DNA of 64,000 bases. Origin: MED-G105 sp038522945 (lineage in GTDB: Bacteria; Pseudomonadota; Alphaproteobacteria; Caulobacterales; Parvularculaceae). The stretch lies in contig JBCBJV010000001.1 of NCBI GenBank assembly GCA_038522945.1, forward strand, positions 124,001 to 188,000, given 5' to 3'. The notes beneath the pieces were generated by a model. It was not told where the DNA came from, did no database searches, and saw only the letters and a list, made by a program, of their open reading frames with translations. Both the position numbers and the translations under genes were made by a program. Within the stretch, counting starts at the first letter, position 1; every line of letters starts with the position of its first letter. Shown here piece after piece: positions 42,250 to 49,534 of this stretch.

Positions 42250-42618
42250 TTAGAGCACCTCCGGTGCGAGAGAGACAATTTTCATGTGCTGGGCTGCGCG
42301 AAGCTCACGGGTCACTGGCCCAAAGATACGCGTACCAACCGGCTCTTTGTTATTGTTGATCAGAACAGCCGCATTGCGATCAAACCGGATCACCGACCCG
42401 TCACGACGTTTGATGTCCTTCGCCGTGCGCACGACAACAGCTTTCATCACGGCACCCTTTTTCACGCGGCCCCGCGGCATCGCTTCCTTCACGGACACCA
42501 CGATGATATCGCCAACGCGCGCGTACCGGCGTTTCGCGCCACCCAGTACTTTGATGCACTGGACGCGCTTGGCGCCTGAATTGTCCGCCACATCCAAATT
42601 TGTTTGCATCTGGATCAT
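42250..42618 (-). CDS. rplN: 50S ribosomal protein L14
   Basis: 122 residues. It starts MIQMQTNLDVADNSGAKR, a full match to the family N-terminus, and carries RPRGRVKKGAVMKAVVVRT-like and GTRIFGPVTRELR blocks. It lies at the subunit interface. Confidence 0.97.
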   Translation of the reverse strand: MIQMQTNLDVADNSGAKRVQCIKVLGGAKRRYARVGDIIVVSVKEAMPRGRVKKGAVMKAVVVRTAKDIKRRDGSVIRFDRNAAVLINNNKEPVGTRIFGPVTRELRAAQHMKIVSLAPEVL

Positions 42619-42699
42619 GTTCGACCCTCCCCGGGTTTGCCCCGGCCTTTCACACTAAATCTTTGGGACGCCCACGCCCCGCTCAATCAATTCGTTTCG

Positions 42700-42942
42700 T
42701 CAGGCCTTCGAGCCTTCGCCGATCACTTCCCAGCGTTTTAACTTCGACCTTGGCGCACACTCCTGGATCTGCACCAGATCGCCTGCCTTGAACTTGCCTT
42801 CTTCGTCATGGGCATGGAACCGTTTCGACCGGCGCACCGTCTTTTTGAAAAGTGGGTGCGTGTAAATGCGTTCAACGTTCACAACCACTGTCTTTGGATT
42901 CTTGTCGCTGACGACCGTGCCCTGAAGAATTCGTTTTGGCAT
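42700..42942 (-). CDS. rpsQ: 30S ribosomal protein S17
   Basis: 80 residues. It starts MPKRILQGTVVSDKNPKTVV and contains the ERIYTHPLFKKTVRRSKRFH signature. It binds the 5' domain of 16S rRNA. An 81-base gap to rplN holds no feature that I can see. Confidence 0.96.
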   Translation of the reverse strand: MPKRILQGTVVSDKNPKTVVVNVERIYTHPLFKKTVRRSKRFHAHDEEGKFKAGDLVQIQECAPRSKLKRWEVIGEGSKA

Positions 42943-42954
42943 GTTCTTAATTCC

Positions 42955-43155
42955 CTATTGTGCTGGCTGAACGGTCTTCTCACGCAGCACCGTCTTGATG
43001 CGCGCAATATCCCGGCGGACAATCCGAATGCGGTCCGTCTTCTCCAGCTGCCCCGTTGCCTTTTGGAAGCGCAGGTTGAACTGTTCCTTTTTCAGCTGGA
43101 CAAGTTTGTCCTTAAGCTGATCTTCGGTCATATCGCGAACTTCGGCCGCTTCCAT
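42955..43155 (-). CDS. rpmC: 50S ribosomal protein L29
   Basis: 66 residues from the ATG at 43155 (MEAAEVRDMTEDQL), with GGAGAGGCTT-type sequence upstream; an in-frame upstream extension lies inside rplP and is rejected. The motif ATGQLEKTDRIRIVRRDIAR is the L29 signature. It forms part of the tunnel-exit platform. Confidence 0.95.
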   Translation of the reverse strand: MEAAEVRDMTEDQLKDKLVQLKKEQFNLRFQKATGQLEKTDRIRIVRRDIARIKTVLREKTVQPAQ

Positions 43156-43168
43156 CTCAAGCCTCTCC

Positions 43169-43582
43169 TTATTCGCCAACGCGCGTAACAATGCGCGTTT
43201 TAATCGGTAGTTTCGCCGCCCCGAGCAGGAGCGCTTGACGTGCCACTTCGTCCGGCACACCGTCGATCTCAAACATCACGCGGCCCGGCTTCACTTTGGC
43301 CGCCCAATATTCAGGCGAGCCCTTACCTTTACCCATCCGAACTTCCGTCGGTTTTTTCGATACCGGTACGTCAGGAAAGATCCGGATCCAGACCCGACCT
43401 GCCCGTTTCATCGCCCGGGTGATTGCTCGCCGGCTGGCTTCAATCTGCCGGGATGTAATCCGCTCAGGCTCCATTGCCTTGAGGCCATGGGACCCAAAAT
43501 TCAGGTCCGTTCCGCCCTTGGCAGCACCCTTAATGCGCCCCTTATGCATCTTCCGGAATTTTGTCCGTTTTGGCTGTAGCAT
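43169..43582 (-). CDS. rplP: 50S ribosomal protein L16
   Basis: 137 residues. It starts MLQPKRTKFRKMHKGRIKG and contains ARRAITRAMKR-like and IRIFPDVPVSKKPTEVRMGK blocks. It helps organise the A-site tRNA region. Confidence 0.97.
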   Translation of the reverse strand: MLQPKRTKFRKMHKGRIKGAAKGGTDLNFGSHGLKAMEPERITSRQIEASRRAITRAMKRAGRVWIRIFPDVPVSKKPTEVRMGKGKGSPEYWAAKVKPGRVMFEIDGVPDEVARQALLLGAAKLPIKTRIVTRVGE

Positions 43583-43607
43583 GATGCTTCTCCGAACCCC
43601 TTACGCT

Positions 43608-44336
43608 TTACGCCGACGGTTGTTTCTGCTCGCGACGCTGTCCGCCGCCGCCACCAACACCGCCTGTCTGGGCGTCGATGACCCGCTTTTCCTGGCCCAT
43701 CGGATCGTGTTCCATGATCTCGCCCTTGAAGATCCAAACTTTGATCCCGATCGCGCCATAAGTGGTGCGGGCCGTAGCAACGCCGTAATCAATATCTGCA
43801 CGGAGCGTATGGAGCGGCACACGGCCTTCACGATACCATTCCATCCGCGCAATCTCTGCACCGCCAAGACGGCCAGATACGTTCACCCGAATGCCAAGGC
43901 CACCCATGCGCGTTGCCGTTTGCATCGCCCGCTTCATGGCCCGGCGGAACGCAACCCGGCGCTCAAGCTGCTGGGAAATGTTCTCTGCAACAAGGGTCGC
44001 ATCGATTTCTGGCTTACGGATCTCAACAATGTTCAGGAAGGTTTCCGACGACGTGAGTTTCTGCAGCTCATTGCGCAGCTTCTCAATATCCGCACCCTTC
44101 TTACCGATCACAACGCCAGGACGCGCCGTATAAATTGTCACCCGACATTTCTTGTGGGGACGCTCAATGATGATCCGAGACACACCCGCCTGCTTCAGCT
44201 TTTTGAGAAGAAATTCCCGGATAGCCAGGTCCTCATGAAGAAGATCAGCGTACGTCGCTGTCGGCGCGAACCAACGGGAATCCCAGGTCCGGTTAATGCC
44301 GAGGCGCAGCCCGATCGGATTTACTTTCTGACCCAT
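43608..44336 (-). CDS. rpsC: 30S ribosomal protein S3
   Basis: 242 residues. It starts MGQKVNPIGLRLGINRTWDS. A KH domain (VIGKKGADIEKLR) and the SGRLGGAEIAR block follow; the C-terminal tail is Gly/Gln-rich. Its ATG overlaps the rplV stop by one base (TAATG). Confidence 0.97.
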   Translation of the reverse strand: MGQKVNPIGLRLGINRTWDSRWFAPTATYADLLHEDLAIREFLLKKLKQAGVSRIIIERPHKKCRVTIYTARPGVVIGKKGADIEKLRNELQKLTSSETFLNIVEIRKPEIDATLVAENISQQLERRVAFRRAMKRAMQTATRMGGLGIRVNVSGRLGGAEIARMEWYREGRVPLHTLRADIDYGVATARTTYGAIGIKVWIFKGEIMEHDPMGQEKRVIDAQTGGVGGGGGQRREQKQPSA

Positions 44337-44716
44337 TAGGCCGCCTCCTCAACTTCCTTGACGACGATCGTGATCTCAGCAAATGGCTTCAAAAGCCGGC
44401 CGACACGCCCGCGGCCACGAGGGCGCCAACGCTTCATCACCATATTCTTGCCTACAAATGCCTGGTCGACGACGAGCGCATCGATATCCAGGTCATGATT
44501 GTTCTCCGCATTCGCAACAGCACTCTCCAGCACCTTCTTCACGTCAACGGCAATCCGCTTACGAGAAAACGAAAGGTCCGCCAGCGCCCGCTCGACCTTC
44601 TTGCCACGGATCATCTGTGCCACCAGATTGAGTTTCTGGGGAGAGACACGGATCATACGCGCTTTTGCCATCGCTGCATTTTCCGCCACGCGGCGCGGAT
44701 TTTTCTGCTTGCCCAT
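44336..44716 (-). CDS. rplV: 50S ribosomal protein L22
   Basis: 126 residues. The core has ARMIRVSPQKLNLVAQMIRG, and the tunnel hairpin is RWRPRGRGRVGRLLKPF. It lines the exit tunnel, where macrolide resistance changes occur in other bacteria. It is coupled to rpsC and lies 2 bases after rpsS. Confidence 0.97.
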   Translation of the reverse strand: MGKQKNPRRVAENAAMAKARMIRVSPQKLNLVAQMIRGKKVERALADLSFSRKRIAVDVKKVLESAVANAENNHDLDIDALVVDQAFVGKNMVMKRWRPRGRGRVGRLLKPFAEITIVVKEVEEAA

Positions 44717-44718
44717 GG

Positions 44719-44997
44719 TTATCTTCTCTTCGCTTTTTTGTCAGCACCGTGGCCGTAGTAGTTACGCGTCGGCGAAAACTCACCCAGCTTGTGGCCAACC
44801 ATATCCTCGGTCACATGCACTGGAATAAACTTCTGACCGTTGTAGACATTGAACGTTAGGCCCACGAAGTGTGGGAGAATGGTCGAACGACGCGACCAGG
44901 TCTTTACACCGCCTTTGTGTTTCCCTTCCTGCGCTTCCTCTGCTTTCTTCAGCAGATAGCGATCGATGAAAGGGCCTTTCCAAACTGAACGTGGCAT
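44719..44997 (-). CDS. rpsS: 30S ribosomal protein S19
   Basis: 92 residues. It starts MPRSVWKGPFIDRYLLKKAE and has the FVGLTFNVYNGQKFIPVHVT and GHKLGEFSPTR signature. It lies in the head of the small subunit next to S13. Confidence 0.97.
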   Translation of the reverse strand: MPRSVWKGPFIDRYLLKKAEEAQEGKHKGGVKTWSRRSTILPHFVGLTFNVYNGQKFIPVHVTEDMVGHKLGEFSPTRNYYGHGADKKAKRR

Positions 44998-45027
44998 ATT
45001 CTTTTTCTCCAGCGCGCCTGTGGTCGC

Positions 45028-45861
45028 TTACTTCTTCCGAGCGTGACGCGAGCGAATAATAAGCTTGTCGGTCTTCTTGTTCTTCCGTGTCCGGTGCCCT
45101 TTGGTGGGCTTGCCCCATGGCGTCACCGGATGGCGGCCACCGGATGTGCGGCCTTCACCACCACCGTGCGGGTGATCGACCGGGTTCATAACAACACCGC
45201 GAACCGAAGGACGCTTGCCCTTGTGACGATTGCGGCCTGCCTTCGCGATGACCTGGTTCATGTGGTCCGCGTTGGAAACAGCACCTATAGTTGCCATGCA
45301 ATCGCCATGAACCAACCGAACCTCACCAGAGGACAGACGAACCTGTGCCATCGATCCGTCGCGGCCAACAAGCTGAACATACGCCCCGGCAGACCGGGCA
45401 ATCTGACCGCCTTTGCCAGGTTTCATCTCGATGTTGTGCACAATCGTTCCCACAGGAACCGATTTCAGCGGCATGGCATTGCCTGGCTTCACGTCAACTT
45501 TTTGACCTGCGATAACTTTGTCGCCAGCCTTCAATCGCTGCGGCGCGAGAATGTACGCAAGTTCGCCATCCAGATATTTAATCAGTGCAATGAACGCGGT
45601 CCGGTTCGGGTCATATTCAAGACGTTCAACCTTCGCCTCGATATCAAACTTGCGACGTTTGAAATCAATCTGACGGTAGAGTTTCTTGGCCCCACCGCCG
45701 CGACGGCGCACCGTGATCCGGCCTTTGTTATTCCGACCACCCTTGGACGTCAGACCTTCCGTCAGCGTCTTTTCAGGTCCGCCCTTCCACAGCTCGCTGC
45801 GATCCACCAGAACGAGCTGGCGACGGGACGGTGTCGTCGGATTAAATTTTCTAAGCGCCAT
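45028..45861 (-). CDS. rplB: 50S ribosomal protein L2
   Basis: 277 residues. It starts MALRKFNPTTPSRRQLVLVD. The peptidyl-transferase-near signature is VRGVVMNPVDHPHGGGEGRT, with the conserved His. A basic tail ends the protein. It sits in the usual S10-operon place. Confidence 0.97.
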   Translation of the reverse strand: MALRKFNPTTPSRRQLVLVDRSELWKGGPEKTLTEGLTSKGGRNNKGRITVRRRGGGAKKLYRQIDFKRRKFDIEAKVERLEYDPNRTAFIALIKYLDGELAYILAPQRLKAGDKVIAGQKVDVKPGNAMPLKSVPVGTIVHNIEMKPGKGGQIARSAGAYVQLVGRDGSMAQVRLSSGEVRLVHGDCMATIGAVSNADHMNQVIAKAGRNRHKGKRPSVRGVVMNPVDHPHGGGEGRTSGGRHPVTPWGKPTKGHRTRKNKKTDKLIIRSRHARKK

Positions 45862-45882
45862 GACTAAACCTGCCGTTCCCTC

Positions 45883-46182
45883 TTAGAGTCCCGTTGTCAC
45901 GTCGATTGAATGACCTTCTTCGAGGGTCACGACGGCTTTCTTCACCGTGGACCGAACATATGGTCGTCCACGGAACTGTTTCTTTTTGCCTTTGATGCGC
46001 AGCGTGTTAACGGCGCGGACTTTCACTTTGAAGAGCGTCTCAACCGCTTCGGCAATCTGCGGCTTGGTCGCTTCGAGTGGCACGCGGAAGACAACCTGAT
46101 TGTTCTCCGATGCCAAGGTCGACTTCTCGGTGATCACCGGTGCGATCAGCGTGTCGAAATGTTTTTCTGTTTGCGCGCTCAT
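45883..46182 (-). CDS. rplW: 50S ribosomal protein L23
   Basis: 99 residues. The blocks are APVITEKSTLASENNQVVF and FKVKVRAVNTLRIKGKKKQF. It docks trigger factor and SRP at the tunnel exit. Its ATG overlaps the rplD stop (ATGA). Confidence 0.96.
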   Translation of the reverse strand: MSAQTEKHFDTLIAPVITEKSTLASENNQVVFRVPLEATKPQIAEAVETLFKVKVRAVNTLRIKGKKKQFRGRPYVRSTVKKAVVTLEEGHSIDVTTGL

Positions 46183-46796
46183 TTCAGGCGGGCCTCCAGT
46201 CCCTCAATTGCAGCTTTCGTCAGGACTAGCTTGTCCCGGCGAAGGATGTCGTAAACGTTAGCTCCAACCATGGGCAGAAAGTCCACATTCGGAATATTCC
46301 GCGCCGCAAGAGCGAAATTGTCGTTCACTTCAGCATCCACGAAGAGTGCGTTCCCAAGGCCAAGCTTACCGAACTTTTCGATCAGGGCTTTGGTCTTGGC
46401 TTCCGTTGGTGCCAACGTGTCCACGACGACCAACTCATTGGCTTTCGCTTTTGCCGAAAGCGCATGCTTTAGCGCGAGACGACGCACCTTCTTGGGCAAA
46501 TCGATTGCATGGCTACGCGCGCGCGGTCCGTGGGCTTTGCCGCCGCCACGAAACTGAGACGCTTTCTTGTCCCCGTGACGGGCACCGCCAGAGCCTTTCT
46601 GACGAACGAACTTCTTACCCGTAGCGGACACTTCGTTTCGCTCTTTGGCCTTGTGCGTACCCTGCTGGCGTTTAGCGAGCTGATAGACCACCATGCGATG
46701 GAGAATATCCTTACGCGGCTCAAGACCGAACACGCCGTCATCGAGATCAACGGAGCCGGATTTCTCATTGTCGAGATTAACGACGTCGAGTTTCAT
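46179..46796 (-). CDS. rplD: 50S ribosomal protein L4
   Basis: 205 residues. The tunnel loop is KQKGSGGARHGDKKASQFRG-like (VRQKGSGGARHG). L4 lines the exit tunnel and in E. coli represses the S10 operon. Its start overlaps the rplC stop by one base and its stop overlaps rplW. Confidence 0.96.
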   Translation of the reverse strand: MKLDVVNLDNEKSGSVDLDDGVFGLEPRKDILHRMVVYQLAKRQQGTHKAKERNEVSATGKKFVRQKGSGGARHGDKKASQFRGGGKAHGPRARSHAIDLPKKVRRLALKHALSAKAKANELVVVDTLAPTEAKTKALIEKFGKLGLGNALFVDAEVNDNFALAARNIPNVDFLPMVGANVYDILRRDKLVLTKAAIEGLEARLK

Positions 46797-47824
46797 TATT
46801 CGGCATCCTTCTCTTCTGAAACTTCTGCGCCATCAGCCTCGGCGAGCAACTTCGCGACCAGCTCCTGATCGACCTTCGCGCGTGGCGCCTTGCCATCAAT
46901 CATTTCCTGAGCCTGCACGAGCCATTCCTGGCTCTCCGCCTGGTCAGCAACACCAAGTTTTTCGTGTAATGAAACCCGGTCCTCATCAGACATGGACGCG
47001 TAACCGGTCAGGGTCTCAACACCTTCAGCAATAAGAGCATCAGCCGTCTTCTCGCCAATGCCGTCGATCAGAACGATCTTGTCAATCGCTGAGTTAAGAC
47101 CACCGGCGCCTGCTTTCTCCGCAGGCGCATCAACTATGCGCTCCAGCAGTTTACCAGGCCGCGGTACGTCGGCAGGGATGTCGGTTTTGACTGCATCGCG
47201 GACGAGCACCCAGCCGCCCTTCGGCCCCGGCACAGCGCCTTTCACAAGGATCAAGCCACGGTCAGCATCAACGCTCACAACCTCAAGGTTCAAGGTAGTC
47301 CGACGACGCGCACCCATGTGGCCGGCCATCTTCTTGCCTTTAAATACCTTACCGGGATCCTGACATTGACCCGTTGAACCGTGTGACCGGTGCGAAATCG
47401 AAACACCGTGCGTCGCCCGCAAGCCGCCAAAGTTCCACCGTTTCATGGCGCCGGCAAAACCTTTACCAATAGAGGTGCCGGTGATGTCGACTTTCTGGCC
47501 CTCAATAAAGTGTTCGGCAGAAAGCTCAGCACCTACATCAATTAGACCTTCGCCGCCAACGCGAAACTCCACAACTTTCGCCTTCGGCTCTACATTGGCT
47601 TGGGCAAACTGACCGCGCTCCGCTTTCGATGTGCGCTTGGTCTTCTTTGCGCCCGCACCAAGTTGTAGCGCGACGTAACCGTTCTTTTCGACAGTTCGCT
47701 GACCAACGACTTTGCACGCATCCACCTGCATCACCGTAACAGGCACGTGCTCACCGTCTTCGCGATAGACGCGCGTCATGCCAACTTTCTTGGCAATCAG
47801 CCCTGTTCTTTCATCAGCTCGCAT
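46796..47824 (-). CDS. rplC: 50S ribosomal protein L3 with C-terminal helix-hairpin-helix-like extension
   Basis: 342 residues, about 100 more than usual L3. The L3 core is in residues 1 to about 225: GLIAKKVGMTRVY at the start, the GTSIGKGFAGAMKRW block and GSTGQCQDPGKVFKGKKMAG. After a short linker, residues about 244-310 form a separate helical domain with IVLIDGIGEKTADALIAEGV, typical of helix-hairpin-helix units, then SLHEKLG and WLVQAQEMIDG. An acidic tail ends the protein. Some alphaproteobacterial L21 proteins carry a very similar domain; on L3 it looks unusual. No frameshift is needed; the extension is in frame and ends by overlapping the rplD ATG. Confidence 0.93.
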   Translation of the reverse strand: MRADERTGLIAKKVGMTRVYREDGEHVPVTVMQVDACKVVGQRTVEKNGYVALQLGAGAKKTKRTSKAERGQFAQANVEPKAKVVEFRVGGEGLIDVGAELSAEHFIEGQKVDITGTSIGKGFAGAMKRWNFGGLRATHGVSISHRSHGSTGQCQDPGKVFKGKKMAGHMGARRRTTLNLEVVSVDADRGLILVKGAVPGPKGGWVLVRDAVKTDIPADVPRPGKLLERIVDAPAEKAGAGGLNSAIDKIVLIDGIGEKTADALIAEGVETLTGYASMSDEDRVSLHEKLGVADQAESQEWLVQAQEMIDGKAPRAKVDQELVAKLLAEADGAEVSEEKDAE

Positions 47825-47903
47825 CTTTTAGCTCCTCGCCGTTCTTTCGACGGCAACACATATTCTTTGATCGGCGTAACACCGATCTAGCGCGTGACGT
47901 TCA

Positions 47904-48215
47904 TTAAGCGCCCAAACGGATTTCAACGTCGACACCCGCCGACAAATCCAGTTTCATCAGTGCATCAACCGTCTGTGGAGTCGGATCCACAATGTCCAAC
48001 ATCCGCTTGTGGGTGCGCATTTCGAACTGTTCCCGGCTCTTCTTATTCACGTGCGGTGACCGATTCACTGTGAACCGTTCAATCCGCGTCGGCAGAGGGA
48101 TCGGGCCACGCACTTGAGCACCAGTCCGCTTTGCGGTGTTCACAATCTCGGTGGTCGACGCATCAAGGACACGATGATCGAACGCTTTGAGACGGATACG
48201 GATGTTTTGTTGCAT
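47904..48215 (-). CDS. rpsJ: 30S ribosomal protein S10
   Basis: 103 residues from the ATG at 48215 (MQQNIRIRLKAFDHRVLD), the family start; a longer in-frame extension is rejected. The motif PLPTRIERFTVNRSPHVNKK is the signature. It also serves transcription antitermination as NusE. It is the first gene of the S10 block, downstream of the tuf terminator. Confidence 0.96.
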   Translation of the reverse strand: MQQNIRIRLKAFDHRVLDASTTEIVNTAKRTGAQVRGPIPLPTRIERFTVNRSPHVNKKSREQFEMRTHKRMLDIVDPTPQTVDALMKLDLSAGVDVEIRLGA

Positions 48216-48271
48216 TTCGGTCAGTGCTCTGTTTCGGCCTGCAATCGCCAAGCCCTAATGTTCAGTCAAAG

Positions 48272-48303
48272 AAAAACGCAGGGCGAGATGCACCCGCCCT
48301 GCG
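48272..48303 (-). terminator. Intrinsic terminator after tuf
   Basis: On the minus strand CGCAGGGCG pairs with CGCCCTGCG (9 bp, 9-base loop) and is followed by TTTTTCTTT. It separates the str block (rpsL-rpsG-fusA-tuf) from the S10 block, whose first gene starts only about 57 bases later, so an S10 promoter must lie in or next to it. Confidence 0.92.
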
Positions 48304-48320
48304 CTTAGTCGTTTAGTTCG

Positions 48321-49496
48321 CTACTCGATGATCTTGGAGACGATGCCAGCACCAACCGTGCGGCCGCCTTCGCGAATAGCAAAGCGAAGTTTTTCTTCCA
48401 TCGCGATCGGCACGATGAGTTCGACGTTCACTTCAACATTATCACCCGGCATCACCATCTCGGTACCCTCTTTCAGGGTCACAACACCGGTCACGTCCGT
48501 TGTCCGGAAGTAGAACTGTGGACGATAGTTAGAGAAGAATGGAGTGTGACGGCCACCCTCCTCTTTTGTCAGGATGTAGGCCTCGGCCACAAACTTCGTG
48601 TGTGGCGTAACGGAACCAGGCTTACAGAGCACCTGGCCACGCTCAACACCCGTCCGCTCAATACCACGAAGCAGAACACCAACGTTATCGCCAGCTTCCC
48701 CGCGATCAAGCAACTTGCGGAACATTTCAACGCCCGTGCAAGTCGTTTTCTGGGTGTCTTTAATGCCAACGATTTCAAGTTCGTCGCCAACGTTCACAAC
48801 GCCGCGTTCGACCCGTCCCGTCACAACCGTACCGCGGCCGGAGATCGAGAACACGTCTTCGATCGGAAGCAGGAATGGCTGGTCAACAGGACGCTCTGGG
48901 GTCGGAATATAAGCGTCAACGTGTTCCATCAGTTCTTTGATGGCATTTTCGCCAATTTCTGGATCACGGCCTTCCATTGCCGCCAACGCAGAACCCTTAA
49001 CGATCGGAATATCGTCACCTGGGAACTCATACGATGACAGAAGTTCACGAACTTCCATTTCAACCAGCTCAAGAAGCTCTTCGTCGTCGACTTGGTCAAC
49101 TTTATTAAGGAAGACAACGACTGCCGGCACACCAACCTGACGAGCAAGAAGGATGTGCTCGCGGGTCTGTGGCATTGGGCCGTCAGCCGCGTTCACAACG
49201 AGGATCGCGCCGTCCATCTGCGCCGCACCTGTAATCATGTTCTTCACATAGTCGGCGTGACCTGGGCAGTCGACGTGTGCGTAGTGACGATTGTCGGTTT
49301 CGTATTCAACGTGTGCGGTTGAAATCGTGATACCACGAGCCTTTTCTTCAGGCGCACCGTCGATCTCGTCGTATGCACGGAAGTCACCGAAATACTTCGT
49401 GATTGCCGCCGTCAGAGTCGTCTTACCATGGTCAACGTGACCAATGGTGCCGATGTTCGCATGCGGCTTTGTGCGTTCAAACTTTTCCTTAGCCAT
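48321..49496 (-). CDS. tuf: Translation elongation factor Tu
   Basis: 391 residues. It starts MAKEKFERTKPHANIGTIGH; the G1 motif GHVDHGKT, DCPGHADYVKNM (G3) and NKVD (G4) are intact. Domains II and III follow. It delivers aminoacyl-tRNA to the ribosome. It starts 38 bases after fusA and ends at a strong terminator. A second tuf copy, common elsewhere in the genome, cannot be judged from this window. Confidence 0.98.
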   Translation of the reverse strand: MAKEKFERTKPHANIGTIGHVDHGKTTLTAAITKYFGDFRAYDEIDGAPEEKARGITISTAHVEYETDNRHYAHVDCPGHADYVKNMITGAAQMDGAILVVNAADGPMPQTREHILLARQVGVPAVVVFLNKVDQVDDEELLELVEMEVRELLSSYEFPGDDIPIVKGSALAAMEGRDPEIGENAIKELMEHVDAYIPTPERPVDQPFLLPIEDVFSISGRGTVVTGRVERGVVNVGDELEIVGIKDTQKTTCTGVEMFRKLLDRGEAGDNVGVLLRGIERTGVERGQVLCKPGSVTPHTKFVAEAYILTKEEGGRHTPFFSNYRPQFYFRTTDVTGVVTLKEGTEMVMPGDNVEVNVELIVPIAMEEKLRFAIREGGRTVGAGIVSKIIE

Positions 49497-49534
49497 TACC
49501 TTCTTCTCCGTCTCTGGACGACTAAACTAAGCGA

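Noticed and set aside
43296..44339. 347-codon plus-strand frame opposite rplP and rpsC
   Set aside because: It is fully covered by two highly conserved ribosomal protein genes on the other strand and has no own features; a shadow of their codon bias.
45043..45867. 274-codon plus-strand frame opposite rplB
   Set aside because: A shadow of rplB; no domain features, and rplB is certain.
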